Positions 4,846 to 8,358 of a DNA stretch of 8,358 nucleotides are shown here, piece by piece (position 1 is the first letter of the stretch; every line of letters starts with the position of its first letter). Origin of the DNA: Cellvibrionales bacterium UBA1963. GTDB lineage: Bacteria > Pseudomonadota > Gammaproteobacteria > Pseudomonadales > UBA7434. The stretch covers positions 1 through 8,358 of the forward strand of contig DDED01000058.1 in the NCBI GenBank assembly GCA_002336035.1, written 5' to 3'. The translations under genes and the position numbers were made by a program. Below the pieces are notes generated by a model, which did not search any database, was not told where the DNA came from, and saw only the letters and a list, made by a program, of their open reading frames with translations.

Positions 4846-7656
4846 ATGGGTAAGTCACTGGTTATCGTCGAGTCTCCCGCCAAAGCGAAGACAATCAATA
4901 AATACTTAGGCAAAGATTATATTGTTAAATCAAGCATCGGTCATGTCAGGGATTTGCCTGTTAGCGGAAACGGTAAGCCTGTCGACCCTAAAGCGAGGGC
5001 GGCCGAGGCAGCAAAAACACGAAAACTCTCGCCGGCTAAAAAAATTATCCATAAGCAGAAAAAAGCGCGTCAGCAGTTAGTTGCACGGATGGGCATTGAT
5101 CCGGGTGAATCTTGGAAAGCCAATTATCAAATATTGCCGGGTAAAGAAAAAGTCGTTGACGAGTTACGCCGATTAGCTAAAGACGCAGATACTATTGTGC
5201 TGGCGACGGATATGGACCGTGAGGGAGAAGCTATCGCATGGCATTTACGTGAAATTATTGGTGGCGACGATTCACGTTTTCAACGCGTAGTTTTTAATGA
5301 GATCACTAAGAAGGCAATTAACGCCGCTTTTGAGGAACCCGGTGAGTTAGATATGCACCGTGTGCATGCTCAACAGGCGAGGCGGTTTTTAGATCGTGTT
5401 GTTGGTTTTATGGTTTCACCGTTATTATGGGCTAAAGTCGCTCGAGGTCTATCCGCTGGTCGAGTCCAGTCGGTTGCTGTTAAATTAGTCGCTGAGCGAG
5501 AGCGAGAGATCCGTGCCTTTATTCCAGAAGAATACTGGGATCTATTTGCCGACTTCACTGGTGATGCGGGTGCATTGCGGATGCAGGTAACGCGAGAAAA
5601 CAATCAAAAATACCGACCAACGTGTCAACAAGAAAGTGATGCGGCATTAGCTGTTCTTCAGGATGCCAACTTTGCGGTGGCTAAACGTGAAGACAAGCCA
5701 ACTAGTTCCAAGCCTTCCAAACCTTACATCACGTCAACCCTTCAGCAAGCGGCCAGCACCCGACTAAGTTTCAGCGTTAAGAAGACCATGATGATGGCCC
5801 AGCGCTTATACGAAGCCGGATACATCACGTATATGCGAACCGATTCAACTAATTTGAGTGCGGATGCCGTTGCCGACTGTCGAAATTATATCCATAACAA
5901 ATACGGTGCAGCATACCTGCCTGACCAACCGATTATTTACAGCAGTAAAGAGGGGGCGCAAGAAGCGCATGAGGCCATAAGACCCTCTGATGTCAATATA
6001 ATGCCTAGTGATATTGTCAAGATTGATCCCGATGGCGTAAGGCTTTACGAATTGATTTGGCGCCAATTTGTTGCTTGCCAGATGACTAAAGCTGAATTCA
6101 CCAGTACTAGCTTGGTGGCAAAGGCGGGTGAGTTTGAGTTGCGTACCAGTGGTAGGGTGATTCGATTTGATGGCTTTACTCGTGTGCAGCAACCGATATC
6201 CAAAAAGGAAGATGATCGCGTTTTACCTGACTTTAAAGAAGGCGACCGATTAACCTTAAAGCACCTAGATCCTAGCCAGCACTTTACGAAGCCAACAGCC
6301 CGTTACTCTGAGGCGGCGTTAGTCAAAGAGCTCGAAAAACAAGGCATTGGCAGGCCCTCAACTTACGCGGCAATCATTTCAACCATTCAAGATCGCGGTT
6401 ATGTTCGGGTAGAGAATCGGCGCTTTTACTGCGAGAAAATGGGAGATATTGTTACTGAACGGCTTTCAGAAAGTTTTGGCGACTTAATGAATTATGGCTT
6501 CACCGCGGAAATGGAAGAAAAACTCGACGCCATTGCCGACGGTAAAAAAGTTTGGTCAGACGTGTTGAATGATTTTTATGAGGGTTTTAGCGAAAAATTA
6601 TTAACTGCTCAGGCCGATGTCGATGACGGGGGGATGAGAAATAATGACCCAACGTGCGTACCGGATGTGATTTGTCATCATCCCGACTGCAATGGTGAGC
6701 GTGCTATGCAAATTCGTACAGGGACGACGGGTGTCTTTCTCGGTTGTTCTGGGTACGCGTTGCCACCCAAAGAACGTTGCAAGCAAACGGTCAATTTGAT
6801 TTCTGGTGACGAAGTTGTTAGCGCAGATGCTGATGATGAAGCCGAGTCTCGTCTTCTGATAAATAAGCGTCGCTGCGTCAAATGCAATACCGCGATGGAC
6901 AGTTATCTTGTTGACGAGTCGAGAAAGTTGCATGTTTGCGGTAACAATCCCGATTGTGACGGCTACGAAGTGGAGCAGGGGCTATTCAAGATTAAAGGCT
7001 ATGAAGGTCCTGTACTCGATTGCGACAAATGCGGTGCTGAAATGCAGCTCAAATCGGGCCGGTTCGGTAAGTATTTTGGATGCATGAACGAAGATTGCAA
7101 AAATACGCGAAAGCTATTACGCAGCGGTGAAGCGGCTCCACCTAAAATGGACCCAGTGCCAATGCCAGAACTGATCTGTATAAAAGTTGAAGATACCTAC
7201 ATATTGCGTGACGGTGCGGCGGGTATATTTTTGGCGGCAAGTCAGTTTCCGAAAAATCGGGAAACCCGAGCGCCATACGTTGATGAGATTCTCCCGCACA
7301 AAACTGAAATTGATCCTAAGTATCATTTTTTAATGGAAGGGCCGATCGAAGATCCTCAAGGTAATCGCGTTCAAGTTCGTTATCAACGAAAAACTAAGCA
7401 GCAATATTTAATGACAGATATTGATGGCAAAGCAACGGGTTGGCGCGCCGATTATGAAAATGGGCAATGGCAGATCACAGACAAAGTTGCCACTAAAAAA
7501 GCCTCACCGAAAAAGAAGGCTGCAGCTAGAAAAAAAACGAACACAAAGAAAAAACTATCCGTAAAAAAGAAGGCTGCGCCGAAGAAAAAGCCGGTGACAA
7601 AGAAAAAAGCGACCGCTAAAAAAGTGGTGGCAAAAAAACCCTCGGTGAATACATAA
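4846..7656 (+). CDS. topA: DNA topoisomerase I (type IA) with lysine-repeat C-terminal tail
   Basis: This cytoplasmic enzyme relaxes negative supercoils by cutting and passing one DNA strand. The TOPRIM domain opens with SLVIVESPAKAKTI (E9) and carries TDMDREGEA (D122, D124, E126). A basic insert (about 40-90) separates the two motifs and resembles that of Pseudomonas TopA. The core follows: AQQARRFLDRVVGFMVSP (175-192), ARGLSAGRVQSVAVK (199-213), YITYMRTDST (catalytic Y329, R331) and GIGRPSTYA (500-508). Three cysteine clusters follow: C610/C615/C634/C645, where the first pair is CHHPDC (CX4C) where I expect CPTC; C677/C680/C698/C704; and C726/C729/C746/C751. A further C-terminal domain runs to about 878, then a basic tail (879-936). 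At 936 residues it is longer than E. coli TopA (865), and most of the excess is tail and insert. The start is fixed by homology; the Shine-Dalgarno motif is poorly spaced. Confidence 0.98.
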   Translation: MGKSLVIVESPAKAKTINKYLGKDYIVKSSIGHVRDLPVSGNGKPVDPKARAAEAAKTRKLSPAKKIIHKQKKARQQLVARMGIDPGESWKANYQILPGKEKVVDELRRLAKDADTIVLATDMDREGEAIAWHLREIIGGDDSRFQRVVFNEITKKAINAAFEEPGELDMHRVHAQQARRFLDRVVGFMVSPLLWAKVARGLSAGRVQSVAVKLVAEREREIRAFIPEEYWDLFADFTGDAGALRMQVTRENNQKYRPTCQQESDAALAVLQDANFAVAKREDKPTSSKPSKPYITSTLQQAASTRLSFSVKKTMMMAQRLYEAGYITYMRTDSTNLSADAVADCRNYIHNKYGAAYLPDQPIIYSSKEGAQEAHEAIRPSDVNIMPSDIVKIDPDGVRLYELIWRQFVACQMTKAEFTSTSLVAKAGEFELRTSGRVIRFDGFTRVQQPISKKEDDRVLPDFKEGDRLTLKHLDPSQHFTKPTARYSEAALVKELEKQGIGRPSTYAAIISTIQDRGYVRVENRRFYCEKMGDIVTERLSESFGDLMNYGFTAEMEEKLDAIADGKKVWSDVLNDFYEGFSEKLLTAQADVDDGGMRNNDPTCVPDVICHHPDCNGERAMQIRTGTTGVFLGCSGYALPPKERCKQTVNLISGDEVVSADADDEAESRLLINKRRCVKCNTAMDSYLVDESRKLHVCGNNPDCDGYEVEQGLFKIKGYEGPVLDCDKCGAEMQLKSGRFGKYFGCMNEDCKNTRKLLRSGEAAPPKMDPVPMPELICIKVEDTYILRDGAAGIFLAASQFPKNRETRAPYVDEILPHKTEIDPKYHFLMEGPIEDPQGNRVQVRYQRKTKQQYLMTDIDGKATGWRADYENGQWQITDKVATKKASPKKKAAARKKTNTKKKLSVKKKAAPKKKPVTKKKATAKKVVAKKPSVNT
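7504..7629 (+). repeat. tandem lysine hexapeptide repeats encoding the TopA tail
   Basis: Seven consecutive 18-bp units encode xxKKKx-type hexapeptides: SPKKKA, AARKKT, NTKKKL, SVKKKA, APKKKP, VTKKKA, TAKKVV (residues 887-928). The lysine blocks are in exact register, while flanking residues and codons (AAA or AAG) differ between units. This argues for selection on the protein and against a recent DNA expansion. The whole tail (879-936) has 24 Lys and 1 Arg in 58 residues and almost no acidic residues. It resembles histone H1-like and mycobacterial TopA basic tails and is probably a disordered DNA-binding extension. Confidence 0.8.
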
Positions 7657-7788
7657 AGGCTTAATAACTGACTATTGTGGTGCCTTGTCGGATGATGGTT
7701 TTTTTATTAAACGGTTTGCTGCGCTTTAATGAGTGTCTAAGCTACTATTTATAAAGGAAAAATGAATAAACGCACATTATTGGTAGAA

Positions 7789-7817
7789 TGGATTTTAGAG
7801 AATCTTGATTATATAAT
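7789..7817 (+). promoter_or_regulatory. candidate promoter for the 83-residue gene
   Basis: A perfect TATAAT (7812-7817) is preceded after 17 bp by a poor -35, TGGATT (7789-7794, 3/6 match). Transcription would begin near 7824, about 65 nt before the GTG start. The 232-bp gap after topA shows no clear terminator, so read-through from topA is also possible. Confidence 0.35.
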
Positions 7818-7888
7818 GGTTAAGGTTACTGCAATTTCCTCTCAAAAATGTTACCCTTTTCTTCGTGTATTTGAGCTAGAGGTTCTCT

Positions 7889-8140
7889 GTGTCTTCTTTT
7901 TTAGAAATTGTTGAGTTAGTCAATGGCGACATCGTATTGCAGCGAGCTGACGGTGAGGGTGAGCCATTGATGACCATTCGTTTTTCAGACGAATCCAAGG
8001 GGTATATGCCCAACGGTCGACTAGAGGTTGCTCGAGCAATGATACATGCCGGCATTGAAACGGCTTCAGAAATGCAGTTTGTTAAATCTGAGCTTGAAGA
8101 AGAAGATCTAGATGCCGATGCGAGCAGAATTCTTCATTAA
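7889..8140 (+). CDS. conserved small acidic protein of unknown function
   Basis: The product has 83 residues and no assigned function. It starts with GTG, and AGAGG (7878-7882) lies 6 nt upstream. The sequence reads as a small soluble alpha/beta protein: FLEIVELVNGDIVLQRAD looks like a strand-turn-strand hairpin, MTIRFSDESKGYM follows, then a helix around RLEVARAMIHAGIETASEM. The acidic end (SELEEEDLDADASRILH) contains a run of Glu/Asp. It has no membrane segment, signal peptide or cysteine. From memory, similar short proteins with an 'FLEIVEL' start and 'LH' end occur near topA and lexA in Pseudomonas, which suggests a conserved neighbourhood. It converges on lexA across a 27-bp gap. That position next to topA and lexA hints at, but does not show, a link to DNA metabolism. 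Confidence 0.88.
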   Translation: MSSFLEIVELVNGDIVLQRADGEGEPLMTIRFSDESKGYMPNGRLEVARAMIHAGIETASEMQFVKSELEEEDLDADASRILH

Positions 8141-8167
8141 GACACCGCTACTCTTTATTATCGAATT

Positions 8168-8358
8168 CTATCGCCGAATGACCCCGACACTCAGCCCTTC
8201 GATGGAAAATTCCTGAACCCGAAGATCGACTTCAATAATAGTGTAATCGGCATTTTCTGGCGCGAGTTCTATCAAGTGTTTACTGCGTGTTTTTCTAAAT
8301 CGCTTGACCGTTACTTCATCATCAATGCGTGCGACGACAATATCACCGTTATTGGCTT
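8168..8358 (-). CDS. lexA: LexA repressor, C-terminal part (partial)
   Basis: This is the 3' end of the SOS-response repressor, a DNA-binding protein that cleaves itself when RecA filaments form. The window holds the last 62 residues up to the TAG stop. ANNGDIVVARIDDEVTVKRF matches the S24-type autoprotease core of E. coli LexA (GQVVVARIDDEVTVKRL). The Lys in VTVKR corresponds to catalytic K156. The rest, LAPENADYTIIEVDLR and then QEFSIEGLSVGVIRR, follows the family's C-terminal strands. The catalytic Ser, the Ala-Gly cleavage site and the helix-turn-helix domain lie beyond the window, as does the promoter with its own SOS box. No convincing SOS box was seen inside the window. No clear terminator separates it from the convergent small gene. 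Confidence 0.97.
   Translation of the reverse strand, partial: ANNGDIVVARIDDEVTVKRFRKTRSKHLIELAPENADYTIIEVDLRVQEFSIEGLSVGVIRR

Noticed and set aside
5845..6192. Minus-strand open frame of 115 codons opposite topA; also frames at 5370-5603, 6601-6933, 6678-6887 and 7117-7326
   Set aside because: All are antisense to conserved TopA domains and have low-complexity or unrecognisable translations, so they are shadows of topA codon usage.
7657..7740. Terminator after topA, suggested by the T-run near 7700
   Set aside because: The T7 run (about 7700-7706) is not preceded by a convincing stem; the upstream bases do not pair well.
7860..7900. SOS box near the small gene or elsewhere in the window
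   Set aside because: No CTG-N10-CAG with an AT-rich core was found in the intergenic regions examined.
8141..8167. Bidirectional terminator between the 83-residue gene and lexA
   Set aside because: The 27-bp gap and its edges contain GAATTC and a direct TATCG repeat but no inverted-repeat stem with a T-run.

Overview
The window looks like chromosomal backbone DNA from a marine-type gammaproteobacterium. The proteins resemble their Escherichia coli and Pseudomonas counterparts throughout: NhaB, SohB, TatD, TopA and LexA. A TopA with a basic insert after the first motif, a small conserved acidic protein next to it and lexA nearby resemble the Pseudomonas topA-lexA neighbourhood. This suggests Pseudomonadales or Oceanospirillales-like bacteria. 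A sodium/proton antiporter fits a saline habitat. The taxonomic placement is inferred from remembered sequences, not from a search.

Layout, left to right: (1) positions 1-178, minus strand: 5' end of a membrane-anchored protein cut by the window edge, possibly an LpxL/HtrB-type acyltransferase. (2) 258-1835, minus: nhaB, probably co-transcribed with (1). (3) 1836-2247: divergent intergenic region with a candidate sohB promoter and a perfect 17-bp palindrome. (4) 2248-3321, plus: sohB, followed after 18 bp by a small glutaredoxin-like gene (3340-3588). (5) 3536-4384, minus: tatD, whose 3' end overlaps the glutaredoxin-like gene by 53 bp. (6) 4385-4845: a 461-bp AT-rich divergent region upstream of topA. 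It holds an imperfect hairpin, an array of T-tracts spaced 10 bp apart, a good sigma70-like promoter and a small hairpin before a poorly placed ribosome binding site. (7) 4846-7656, plus: topA, encoding a 936-residue topoisomerase I with three cysteine clusters and a lysine-rich hexapeptide-repeat tail. (8) 7889-8140, plus: a GTG-started 83-residue protein of unknown function. (9) 8168-8358, minus: the 3' end of lexA, converging on (8).

The genes do not form one pathway. They cover cation homeostasis (nhaB), periplasmic or membrane proteolysis and thiol chemistry (sohB and the glutaredoxin-like gene), DNA end processing or repair (tatD), supercoiling relaxation (topA) and SOS control (lexA). 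I found no RNA genes, insertion sequences, CRISPR arrays or phage genes, and no convincing intrinsic terminator. The most interesting signals are the helically phased T-tracts upstream of topA and the TopA tail. No candidate for a wholly new multi-gene system was found.
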